Below are positions 5,609 through 13,008 of a DNA stretch of 13,138 nucleotides, in pieces. The notes beneath the pieces were generated by a model. That model had not been told where the DNA came from. It made no database searches and worked only from the letters and a program-made list of their open reading frames with translations. The translations under genes were made by a program, and so were the position numbers. Numbering within the stretch: position 1 is the stretch's first letter; every line of letters starts with the position of its first letter. This DNA comes from JAVBMP01 sp031552315 (lineage in GTDB: Bacteria > Desulfobacterota > Desulfovibrionia > Desulfovibrionales > Desulfovibrionaceae), in NCBI GenBank assembly GCA_031552315.1, contig JAVBMP010000100.1:1-13138 (forward strand), written 5' to 3'.

Positions 5609-7159
5609 CTATTCAATTACTTTGGAAATTCTTACCGCTTCAATGCGGCGTTCAGAAACTTCCACCACGGTAAAAAGGAAATTTTTAAAGACCAGCTTTT
5701 CCCCACGTTCCGGCAGGTGCCCGAATTTGTCAAGCAGGAACCCGGCCAGGGATGCGTAACTGTTGTCTGTGCTGACCAGCCCTTCCACATTCAGCTTTTG
5801 TTCCAGAGTGTGCAGATCCGCCCAGCCTTGGGCCAGAATGTGGTCTTCCGCGTCCACGATTTCCGGTTCCTCGTCATCTTCCGTGAAGTCCCCGGCGATT
5901 GCTTCAAACACGTCCACCGGGGTGATCAGGCCGGTGATGGAGCCAAATTCATCCGCCACCAGCACCATTTGCCCGCTGGCCTTGCGCAACAGGGAAATAA
6001 GGCGCACGGCGTCCATGCTTTCCGGCGCGACAACAGGGTCACGCAGGGTGGAAAAATCTTCAAGCCTTTCAGTGGAATAAAGCGTTGCCATAAGGTCTTT
6101 GCCCTTGGCAATGCCCACAATATCGTCCAGGTTGCCGTGGCATACCGGGTAAAGGTTGTGGTTGTCTTCCATAAGCTGCTTGCGCAGGGCTTCTTTGCCG
6201 CCAAGCAGGTTTATCCAGGCTATGTCCGTGCGCGGGGTCATAAGCGTGCGCACGCTGCGTTCACCAAGGGTAAGAACGCCGGTAATCATGTTGCTTTCTT
6301 CACCCACAATGGCGGCTTCTTGCGCGGCTTCATGCTCGTCCGGTTCTTCATCGTCCGGGGTTTCCTCTTCCATTTTGCGGTGGTGTTCACCCATAAAACG
6401 CAGCACAGCTTCCGCCGTGCGGGTGCGCATGGGCTGGCCTGCCTTCATTTTAAGGTAGTTGCGCCGGGCGATCTGGTTAAAGCATTCAATAAGCAGAGAA
6501 AAGCCTATGGCCGCGTACAGATAGCCCTTGGGAATTTCTATGCCGAAGCCCTGCAACACAAGGCTGAAGCCGATCATAAGCAAAAAGCCCAGGCACAGCA
6601 CAACCACGGTGGGGTGCTTGCCCACAAAGTTGGTAAGCGCCTTGGAAGCCAGCAGCATAATGCAAATGGCAATGCTGACGGCCGCCATCATTACCGGCAA
6701 TTGCTGCACCATGCCCACGGCGGTAATTACCGCGTCCAGCGAAAAAACGGCGTCCAGCACCACAATTTGCAGAACAACCGTCCAGAATTTGGGGTGCGAC
6801 TGGGCCAGTTCCGTGCTGGACGGCGTGGCTTCCAGCCTTTCATGCAGTTCCCCCGTGGCTTTGAACAGCAGAAAAAAGCCGCCCACAATAAAAATAATAT
6901 CCCGCCCGGAAAAGCTGACAACCCCCACAGTGAACAAAGGATTGTTCAGGGTAATTATCCATGACATTACGGAAAGCAGGACAAGGCGCAGGCCAAGGGC
7001 CAGCAACAGGCCCATGACGCGGGCCTTGTCGCGCTGTTTGCGCGGCAGGCGATCCGCCAGAATGGCAATAAAAACAAGGTTATCTATGCCAAGAACAACT
7101 TCCAGCGTAACCAGGGTGAGCAGGCCGACCCATACGGAAGGGTCAAAGAGAAATTCCAT
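5609..7159 (-). CDS. TerC-family membrane protein with CBS pair and CorC/HlyC domain
   Basis: The 516-residue inner-membrane protein has the YoaE/YegH architecture. An N-terminal TerC domain (about 1-235) has roughly seven hydrophobic segments and the acidic motifs LEVVLGIDN (E20, D26) and DAVFSLDAV (D136, D142), thought to bind a cation. An acidic, charged linker follows (about 255-290). A cytoplasmic CBS pair comes next, starting at RSVRTLMTPRTDI (301-313), with a second repeat around 373-425. The C-terminal CorC/HlyC domain (about 432-516) is the last unit. TerC proteins are linked to metal export, including manganese, and CBS domains often sense adenine nucleotides; the ion here is unknown. 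The start lies 7 nt after ybeY, so it is in the same operon. It occupies the place held by the CBS-CorC gene ybeX in other bacteria. The stop is 21 nt from the MITE. Confidence 0.88.
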   Translation of the reverse strand: MEFLFDPSVWVGLLTLVTLEVVLGIDNLVFIAILADRLPRKQRDKARVMGLLLALGLRLVLLSVMSWIITLNNPLFTVGVVSFSGRDIIFIVGGFFLLFKATGELHERLEATPSSTELAQSHPKFWTVVLQIVVLDAVFSLDAVITAVGMVQQLPVMMAAVSIAICIMLLASKALTNFVGKHPTVVVLCLGFLLMIGFSLVLQGFGIEIPKGYLYAAIGFSLLIECFNQIARRNYLKMKAGQPMRTRTAEAVLRFMGEHHRKMEEETPDDEEPDEHEAAQEAAIVGEESNMITGVLTLGERSVRTLMTPRTDIAWINLLGGKEALRKQLMEDNHNLYPVCHGNLDDIVGIAKGKDLMATLYSTERLEDFSTLRDPVVAPESMDAVRLISLLRKASGQMVLVADEFGSITGLITPVDVFEAIAGDFTEDDEEPEIVDAEDHILAQGWADLHTLEQKLNVEGLVSTDNSYASLAGFLLDKFGHLPERGEKLVFKNFLFTVVEVSERRIEAVRISKVIE

Positions 7160-7166
7160 ATATTCG

Positions 7167-7724
7167 TCAGGTATCCTTGTAGAGCTTTTCTTGCAGTTTA
7201 GTAGTTTTTATGGCGTTGTCAACCAGTTCATCCATATCCGGGCCATGTTCAAAGCCCATAAGGTGGGCCAGGCCGTGGGCCAAGAGGGCGGTGAAGCGCT
7301 CTTCCGGCTTTTGATTGTAAAAAAAACATTCCCGCTGCACGGTTTGTGGGGAAATAAAAAGCGTGCCCAGCGGCTTTGGCGTTTCGGCCAGGGAAATGTT
7401 GGGGGAAGTGTTGAGTGAGGCGTTGTCACAAGAAGCGCGCGGACAAGCATTTTCTGGCCCGGCGCTGAAAGAAAGCACATTGGTAGGGCCGGAGCACCCA
7501 AGGTATTGGCTGTTCAGCGCCGCCATTTCCCGGTCTGAAACTAGGGCCAGTTCCACCGGCGCCCCGGGTTTGCCAAGGGCGGCAAGCAGGGCGGCGCAGA
7601 TGTGCAGCATTTGGGCGTGGGGCATGGGCAAGCGCCAGGCTATGGCCGGGTCGCGGCTCAGTTCCGCCTCTGCTTGCGCGGGAGGCGCCGGCGGCGTTGG
7701 CGGTGTTGGCGGCGTTGCCCGCAT
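7167..7724 (-). CDS. ybeY: Endoribonuclease / rRNA maturation factor YbeY
   Basis: YbeY is a small zinc protein needed for 16S rRNA 3'-end maturation and ribosome quality control. The zinc motif H-x3-H-x5-H is clear at H150, H154 and H160 (AHGLAHLMGFEHG), and the upstream conserved strand GPTNVLSF is at 79-86. The protein has 185 residues against about 150-160 usually. The extra length is a Pro/Thr-rich start (5-16, made of 9-bp repeats) and an insert at about 90-117 between the NVLSF strand and LGTLFIS. The ATG at 7722-7724 overlaps the TAA of the upstream HD-phosphodiesterase gene by one base (TAATG), typical of translational coupling. It sits in a phoH-pgpH-ybeY operon. Confidence 0.9.
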   Translation of the reverse strand: MRATPPTPPTPPAPPAQAEAELSRDPAIAWRLPMPHAQMLHICAALLAALGKPGAPVELALVSDREMAALNSQYLGCSGPTNVLSFSAGPENACPRASCDNASLNTSPNISLAETPKPLGTLFISPQTVQRECFFYNQKPEERFTALLAHGLAHLMGFEHGPDMDELVDNAIKTTKLQEKLYKDT

Positions 7725-10219
7725 TATTTTGCCCCTTCCTTTTTAGCCGGGGCTTCAGGTTTTTTACCGGCCTGTTCCACGGTTGCGCCGCTATTTTGGG
7801 GTGGGACGGCATCTTTTTTGGCCCCGTCATCTTTTTTGGCGCTGTCATCTTTTTTTGTTCCGTCATCTTTCTTGGCGGGCAACGCGGAAAGTTGCGCCGT
7901 GGCCGGGTTCACCCTGACCTGACGCTGGTCTTTGGCCTTGCTTGCCAGCCATTGGGCCGCCGGGTGTTCTTCCGCCTTTTGGGCGTCATTCCCTTCCAGC
8001 TTTGGTTTTTGCGGCACCCTGTCCGGGTATTCTATGCGGTGGTGGAAGATGCCCGCCAGGATAATATGGAAGCTTTCCGCTATCTTGTTAAGGTCTCTGA
8101 AGGTAAGGTCAGCCTCTTCAAGCTGGCCGTCCGCCAGAATGTTGCGTATTATATCTTGAACATGCGTTTTGATGCGGCTTGGCGTGGGGTCGGCCAGGGT
8201 GCGGCTGGAAGCTTCAACCGCGTCCGCCAGCATAACCAGTGCGGCCTCGCGGGTTTGCGGGCGCGGGCCGTGGTAGCAGAAATCTTCCACCTTTACAGAG
8301 GGGTTTTCCTTCAGGGCCTTCTGATAAAAATAGCGAATGGCGCCGGTGCCGTGGTGCTGCTGGATAATGCCCGTGACGTCTGACCCTAGGTGGTGCTGCT
8401 GGGCCAGTTCCACCCCGCGTTTTACATGCGAGGTAAGAATAAGGGCGCTTAGCGTGGGGGTAAGGCGGTCGTGCGGGTTTTCAATATTATACTGGTTTTC
8501 AATGAAATAGTTGGGTTTTTCCAGCTTGCCTATGTCATGGTACAGCGCGCCTACCCGGCAGAGCAGGCCGTGCGCGCCTATGGACTTGGCCGCCGCTTCC
8601 ACCATATTGGAAACAATAAGTGAATGGTGGTAGGTGCCGGGGGCCTTCAGCATCAGTTCACGCATCAGGGGGTGGTCAAGGTTAAGCAGTTCCATAAGCA
8701 GAAAGCGCGTGGTGTAGCGGAAAAACAGCTCAATAACCGGGGGCAGGGCAAAGGTAAGGATCATGGAAAGCGTGCCCCCGGCCAGCACGGCCACGGCTTC
8801 GCTTAAATACCGGGTGTGCGGCCCGCCCTGAAAAAACGTGGCCCCGGCCCACATGGCGTAAAGGCCCACAACAAGCGGCATAATGGACCACATTACGTCT
8901 TGTCTTGTCTGGCTGCGGGCGACAAGCCAGGTGGAAAGCATGGCGCTTAGAAAATAAAAAATAAACATGCCAAGGCCGCCATCTACCATGATGGTGGCGA
9001 AAAATGAAAGCAGCATGCTTAGTGAAAAATAGCGCCGGGTGGAAAAAATAAGCGCGGCCAGCCCGGCCGCCCCGGCAACGGGCACGGCAAAGGCCATGCT
9101 GGTTGCGATAAAGTCCGGGTCATAGGCGGCCAAAGATTGCCCCATAAGGCTGAAGCCCTTGGCCATAAGGCTGAAAAGCGCAACTGTGGAGGCAATGAAG
9201 ATAAGGTCTTTTTGCGTTACCTTGCTGCCCCTTTTGGCGGTGGGAGAAAAAAACAAGCCGGATGAAAGCAGCAGAGATATGGTAAAAATGCCTATGAAAC
9301 GGGTGTGTTGAAAGCGTACCACCTTGCGGTTCCATAAGGCTTGCAGTTCCAGGTGCTGGGCAGCGCTTACCGCTTCACCCTGGCGCACAATTATTTCACC
9401 CTTGCGCACCTGGCGCTTGATAGGTTCCACCTCGCTTATAACCTGGGTAAGGCGTTGGGCTGTGGCGTCGTAGTTTGGCGTAAGGGTGGGCAGAATTTGG
9501 CCGTCAAACAGCGTAAGCAGGGCCTTTTTTACCTGGGGGGAAGCGTCAAGCCCGCGCACCAGCGCGTTCAAGTCTGCCTCCACTTCCTTAACCCCGATAA
9601 TGGAATAGGCGTCTGACCGCACGTCTTCATCGCCGCTTTCAAGGTTGCGCACAATAATGCTGTTGCGGTGTGAAAGCAGGATGCGCGTGTCGCTTATTAT
9701 GCCCTGGCGCATACGGGCTTCCAGCCAGGGCAGCATTATTTCCGTAACCATGCGCTGCACTTCGGGCCGGGTAAGGGTGGCAAAGGCATTGGCCGGGAAA
9801 TCTTCTGAAAGGCGGTTGGACGTTACAACGCGCAGCGCTTCAATTTCTTCCGGCGTTTTCGCCTCACCCAGCAGTTCAAAAAATTCTTGCACGCCTTTGT
9901 ACATATGAGTGACGTTTTCCAGGTTCAGGTCACAGATAAGCGGGGCAGCGGCGCGAATTTCTTCCTTTTTCCGGCGGGTGGCTTCAGAATCCACAAAAAT
10001 GAAGGCGCGGTCGGCGGTTATGTCGTAGGGGGAAACTTCATTGATGGCCAGGGGGATTTCCGCCGGAGAAAAATCATAGGTGGCCAGCAAGGAAAGGCCC
10101 AAAAACAGCCCCACCATTATGAAAAAGCCGTATCCCAGCTTTGTCTCGCCAATAATGTCATGCAGCCAGGCAACAAACTGAAGCTTGGCCTGCTTGTATT
10201 TAGAAACTTTGGTTTTCAT
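7724..10219 (-). CDS. PgpH-type 7TM-HD phosphodiesterase (HDIG domain)
   Basis: The 831-residue membrane protein matches the 7TMR-HD family. One membrane segment lies at about 30-47. A large extracytoplasmic domain follows (about 50-300), with a charged region RRKKEEIRAAAP near 82-93, then about seven membrane segments (306-505). The cytoplasmic HD domain spans about 515-735. HD motif residues are visible: HHS (531-533), HDIG (561-564), H598, HH (622-623) and D666. In Firmicutes PgpH hydrolyses cyclic di-AMP; the ligand in this organism is not shown. The last 50 residues are a Lys/Asp-rich tail with tandem KKDDGA-like units. The start overlaps the phoH end by 20 nt and the stop overlaps ybeY by 1 nt, so the three genes are probably co-transcribed and coupled. 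Confidence 0.88.
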   Translation of the reverse strand: MKTKVSKYKQAKLQFVAWLHDIIGETKLGYGFFIMVGLFLGLSLLATYDFSPAEIPLAINEVSPYDITADRAFIFVDSEATRRKKEEIRAAAPLICDLNLENVTHMYKGVQEFFELLGEAKTPEEIEALRVVTSNRLSEDFPANAFATLTRPEVQRMVTEIMLPWLEARMRQGIISDTRILLSHRNSIIVRNLESGDEDVRSDAYSIIGVKEVEADLNALVRGLDASPQVKKALLTLFDGQILPTLTPNYDATAQRLTQVISEVEPIKRQVRKGEIIVRQGEAVSAAQHLELQALWNRKVVRFQHTRFIGIFTISLLLSSGLFFSPTAKRGSKVTQKDLIFIASTVALFSLMAKGFSLMGQSLAAYDPDFIATSMAFAVPVAGAAGLAALIFSTRRYFSLSMLLSFFATIMVDGGLGMFIFYFLSAMLSTWLVARSQTRQDVMWSIMPLVVGLYAMWAGATFFQGGPHTRYLSEAVAVLAGGTLSMILTFALPPVIELFFRYTTRFLLMELLNLDHPLMRELMLKAPGTYHHSLIVSNMVEAAAKSIGAHGLLCRVGALYHDIGKLEKPNYFIENQYNIENPHDRLTPTLSALILTSHVKRGVELAQQHHLGSDVTGIIQQHHGTGAIRYFYQKALKENPSVKVEDFCYHGPRPQTREAALVMLADAVEASSRTLADPTPSRIKTHVQDIIRNILADGQLEEADLTFRDLNKIAESFHIILAGIFHHRIEYPDRVPQKPKLEGNDAQKAEEHPAAQWLASKAKDQRQVRVNPATAQLSALPAKKDDGTKKDDSAKKDDGAKKDAVPPQNSGATVEQAGKKPEAPAKKEGAK
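7811..7873. repeat. 18-bp repeats encoding the Lys/Asp tail of the HD phosphodiesterase
   Basis: About three and a half units of a CGTCATCTTTTTTGGCGC-like 18-mer encode KKDDGT, KKDDSA, KKDDGA and KKDA (residues 783-803). The poly-T/poly-A stretches inside the units, with 6-8 consecutive T, also make slippage likely here. Confidence 0.75.
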
Positions 10220-11183
10220 AAGCCTGCACTATGCGTCCAACCAGTGGGTGGCGCACAACATCTTCCCGGTTAAAATGGATTTGTTTGATTTCCGGTATGC
10301 CTTCAAGCACCTTCAAAGCTTCCACCAGGCCGGATTTGGGGCCGGCCTTGGGGCCATACCCGGTGCTGGGCAGGTCTATTTGCGTTATGTCGCCGGTTAT
10401 GGCCATGCGGGAACCAAAACCCAGGCGGGTTAAAAACATTTTCATCTGTTCCCTGGTGGTGTTTTGCGCTTCATCAAGAATAATAAAGGAATTGTTAAGG
10501 GTGCGCCCGCGCATGAAGGCCAGAGGCGCTATTTCAATAACGCCGCTTTCCAGCATCTCATTAACTTTATTGAAGTCCATCATGTCGTGCATGGCGTCAT
10601 ACAGGGGGCGCAGGTAGGGGTCTATTTTTTGCGTCAGGTCGCCGGGCAAAAAGCCCAGGCGCTCGCCGGCTTCCACCGCCGGGCGCGTAAGCACCAGACG
10701 CTTGACCTTTTTGTTCATAAGCATGGAAAGGGCCACGGCAACCGCAAGATAGGTCTTGCCGGTGCCGGCCGGGCCCACGCCGAAGACCAGTTCATTTTTA
10801 CGCAGGGCTTCAACATAATCACGCTGGTTCAAGGTTTTGGGCACAACGGAACGGCGCGGCGCGGAAATGAAGACCGCATCCTGAAAAATCCGCACCAGGT
10901 CGGTGTTCGGGTCTTTTTTCAGCATTTCATAGGCATGAATGATGTCGCGCGGGTGCAGGGGGTGGTCTTTTTTCAGCAGGGCGTAAAGCTGCCCCAAAAG
11001 CTTGCCCGCCAGGGCGCGGGCGGCGCTGTCCCCGCTGATGGTAAGGCTGCGCCCGTTGCTGGCTATGTGCAGGCCGGAAACTTCTTCAAGCCGGCGCAGA
11101 TTTTCCCCAGCCGGGCCAAAAAGCGCGTTAGCCAGACGCGGCTCGTCAAATTCCAGCTGGGTTTGTGCTTCTTCGGTATTCAC
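10200..11183 (-). CDS. phoH: PhoH-family ATPase (YbeZ/PhoH-like)
   Basis: The 327-residue cytoplasmic P-loop NTPase has a Walker A motif GPAGTGKT at 137-144 and a Walker B motif FIILDEAQNTT at 233-243. The region about 10-60 (LFGPAGENLRRLE and following) resembles the KH-like N-terminal part of this family. PhoH/YbeZ proteins are predicted RNA-associated ATPases or helicases that work with YbeY, and the downstream ybeY supports this. The start is GTG at 11183, because no ATG in frame lies near and residues 10-25 already match the family. A GAGG about 12 nt upstream is a poor ribosome binding site. It heads the operon, with a strong promoter 33-61 nt upstream. Confidence 0.93.
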   Translation of the reverse strand: MNTEEAQTQLEFDEPRLANALFGPAGENLRRLEEVSGLHIASNGRSLTISGDSAARALAGKLLGQLYALLKKDHPLHPRDIIHAYEMLKKDPNTDLVRIFQDAVFISAPRRSVVPKTLNQRDYVEALRKNELVFGVGPAGTGKTYLAVAVALSMLMNKKVKRLVLTRPAVEAGERLGFLPGDLTQKIDPYLRPLYDAMHDMMDFNKVNEMLESGVIEIAPLAFMRGRTLNNSFIILDEAQNTTREQMKMFLTRLGFGSRMAITGDITQIDLPSTGYGPKAGPKSGLVEALKVLEGIPEIKQIHFNREDVVRHPLVGRIVQAYENQSF

Positions 11184-11215
11184 AATAGGTGCGGCCTCGC
11201 AGTATTTTCATTGTT

Positions 11216-11244
11216 CTAATAATCTCCTTGCGGGCTCTTGTCAA
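11216..11244 (-). promoter_or_regulatory. Sigma70-type promoter of the phoH operon
   Basis: On the minus strand a perfect TTGACA (11239-11244) is followed by a 17-nt spacer and TATTAG (11216-11221, 4 of 6 consensus). The start of transcription would fall near 11209, giving a leader of about 25 nt before the GTG of phoH. Confidence 0.65.
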
Positions 11245-11364
11245 ACTTTATGGCGCTTTCATGCGGGGCCGTTTTTTGGGCCAGGTGGCGGGGTTGCGCG
11301 TATTCGCGCGGGGTAGCCCCGGCTAAAATCTTGACCCGCGTACCGTGTTTTTGCCCGCAATGCC

Positions 11365-11395
11365 TTGACCAAACATGGCAATGGTGTAATATAAC
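11365..11395 (+). promoter_or_regulatory. Sigma70-type promoter of the MFS gene
   Basis: TTGACC (11365-11370) is followed after 16 nt by TAATAT (11387-11392), or after 19 nt by the better box TATAAC (11390-11395). It would give a 40-50 nt leader that includes the AAAGGGG ribosome binding site at about 11428-11434. Upstream, GC-rich hairpins GCGCG-TATT-CGCGC (11296-11309) and GGGG-TAG-CCCC (11310-11320) lie between the two divergent promoters and could hold a regulator site. No regulator gene is in the window. Confidence 0.5.
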
Positions 11396-11441
11396 GCATA
11401 GATTGAAAAACGTATTCTTTGTATTTGAAAGGGGCCGCGCC

Positions 11442-12875
11442 ATGTCTGAAAACGCGCAACAGCTGGACGCCAAAAGCATTGCCATAATGCCCTGGCTGGT
11501 AGCCACAGCCTTTTTTATGCAGATGCTTGACAGCACCATTTTGAATACCGCAATCCCTTCCCTGGCCAGGGCTTTTAATGAAAGCCCTTTGAAAATGCAG
11601 GCGGTTATAGTTTCCTATGTGCTTACCGTGGCCTTGCTTATTCCCATTTCCGGCTGGCTGGCCGACCGTTTTGGGACAAGGCGGGTGTTTTTTGGGGCCA
11701 TGCTGCTTTTTACGGTGGGTTCCTTATGCTGCGCCCTTTCCAATTCTTTGGAAAAATTGGTAATTTCCCGCATTGTCCAAGGCATTGGCGGGGCCAACAT
11801 GGCCCCGGTTGGCCGCTTGGCCGTGTTGCGGGCCTACCCCCGCGCCCAATTGGTAAGGGTTATGAGCCTTATAACCATGCCGGGGCTTATTGGCCCCCTG
11901 CTTGGCCCCACAGTGGGCGGGCTTTTGGTGGAATACGCTTCCTGGCACTGGATTTTTTTAATCAACATTCCGGTGGGGCTTGCGGGCTGCCTGCTTTCCT
12001 TGCGCTATTTGCCGGATTTTAAAAGGGAAGTGCGCCGGTTTGATATCGCGGGCTTTTTGCTTTTTGGCTTTTCAATGATTGCGGTTTCCATTGCCACGGT
12101 TGGCGCCCAAGAACTTGGGCTGGATATTTTGCTTAGCCTGGGCATTTTGCTGGGCGGTTTCGCGTTGCTGTATTTTTATATCCGGCATGCTGGAAGAAGC
12201 GACCACCCGCTGCTTAACATAAAGATTTTCAAAAACATCCCCTTCCGGGTGGGGCTTGCGGGCAACCTTTTTTCCCGCCTGGGCGCGGGGGCCATGCCCT
12301 TTTTAACGCCCCTGCTGTTGCAGGCCGGGTTTGGTTTTTCCCCCGCCATGGCCGGTATTTATATGATACCCATGACAATGGCCTCACTGGTTTCCAAAAT
12401 GGTTGCCACACCGCTTATTACCCGCTTTGGCTACCGCATGGTGCTTACCGTGAATACCTTCCTGCAGGGCATGGTGATTGCGGCATTTTCCTTTATAACC
12501 CCAAGCATCAATACCTGGCTGCTTTTGTCCATACTCTTCTTTTTTGGCGGGGTTAATTCCACCCAGTTTACAGCCATGAACACCCTTACCCTGGTGGAGC
12601 TTACAGATAACGACGCCAGCGACGGCAATGCCCTGCTTTCTATAATAATCCAGATTGCCGCCGGTTTTGGCATTGCCTTTGGCGCGGGAATGCTTGAAGT
12701 TTTTTCCGCCGGGCAAGATATAAGCGGCAACGCCCAAAGCTTTGCCGCCTTCAGAAATACCTATATCGGCATGGGCGCGGTTACCGCCGCGACCGCCCTT
12801 ATATTTACGCGCACGCCCAAAAACGCCGGCGGGAGCGGGCCTTGTCAGAAGGTGGATGGGGCTTCCACACATTAG
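11442..12875 (+). CDS. MFS drug-efflux transporter, DHA2 family (MdtD-like)
   Basis: The 477-residue inner-membrane protein, with about 14 predicted membrane segments, is a proton-driven multidrug antiporter by family. Diagnostic motifs are LDSTILNTAIPSLA (29-42, motif D1), GWLADRFGTRR (71-81, motif A) and PGLIGPLLGPTVGG (147-160, motif C). The stretch GGLLVEYASWHWIFLINIPV is as in E. coli MdtD, as are NSTQFTAMNTLTL (372-384) and the overall length. The ATG at 11442 has AAAGGGG 7 nt upstream. The frame is open upstream to 11238 but that part is not transporter-like. The substrate is unknown. It is divergent from the housekeeping operon and no HlyD-type adaptor is adjacent, so it probably works alone in the inner membrane. 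Its stop TAG (12873-12875) is formed with the first bases of MITE copy 2. Confidence 0.92.
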   Translation: MSENAQQLDAKSIAIMPWLVATAFFMQMLDSTILNTAIPSLARAFNESPLKMQAVIVSYVLTVALLIPISGWLADRFGTRRVFFGAMLLFTVGSLCCALSNSLEKLVISRIVQGIGGANMAPVGRLAVLRAYPRAQLVRVMSLITMPGLIGPLLGPTVGGLLVEYASWHWIFLINIPVGLAGCLLSLRYLPDFKREVRRFDIAGFLLFGFSMIAVSIATVGAQELGLDILLSLGILLGGFALLYFYIRHAGRSDHPLLNIKIFKNIPFRVGLAGNLFSRLGAGAMPFLTPLLLQAGFGFSPAMAGIYMIPMTMASLVSKMVATPLITRFGYRMVLTVNTFLQGMVIAAFSFITPSINTWLLLSILFFFGGVNSTQFTAMNTLTLVELTDNDASDGNALLSIIIQIAAGFGIAFGAGMLEVFSAGQDISGNAQSFAAFRNTYIGMGAVTAATALIFTRTPKNAGGSGPCQKVDGASTH

Positions 12876-12999
12876 AGTGGTTTACGCTTGAAATAGTCGC
12901 TTAACGGCGAGCAAAGCTCGCCTACGACTATTTCGCGGCAAGGATTTGAAGACAAATCCTTGCTGAGCAATTCACTCATTTCAATCGTAAATTGCTCTA
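12873..12999 (+). mobile_element. 127-bp MITE-like element, copy 2
   Basis: It is the reverse complement of 5461-5587 with one difference (T at 12933, pairing partner of 5527). It begins with TA (12873-12874) and ends with TA (12998-12999). The flanks (CACAT on the left, GCCCC on the right) differ from those of copy 1, so the shared block ends at the TA on both sides; the next right-flank bases of copy 1 resemble the left flank only by a few bases. In this copy the outer 10-bp stem CGACTATTTC/GAAATAGTCG is perfect. It begins inside the stop codon of the MFS gene and its hairpins could act as an mRNA 3' end or stabiliser. Confidence 0.88.
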
Positions 13000-13008
13000 G
13001 CCCCTGCT

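Noticed and set aside
11145..11211. A short minus-strand ORF starting MKILRGRTYC, with AAGGAG upstream, overlapping the phoH start in another frame
   Set aside because: The predicted transcription start falls at about the ATG itself, so the AAGGAG would lie within the promoter spacer and not in the mRNA. There is no other support.
11238..11441. An upstream TTG start for the MFS transporter, giving 545 residues
   Set aside because: The extra residues are not membrane-transporter-like and run through both divergent promoters. The ATG at 11442 has a strong ribosome binding site and a family-typical length.
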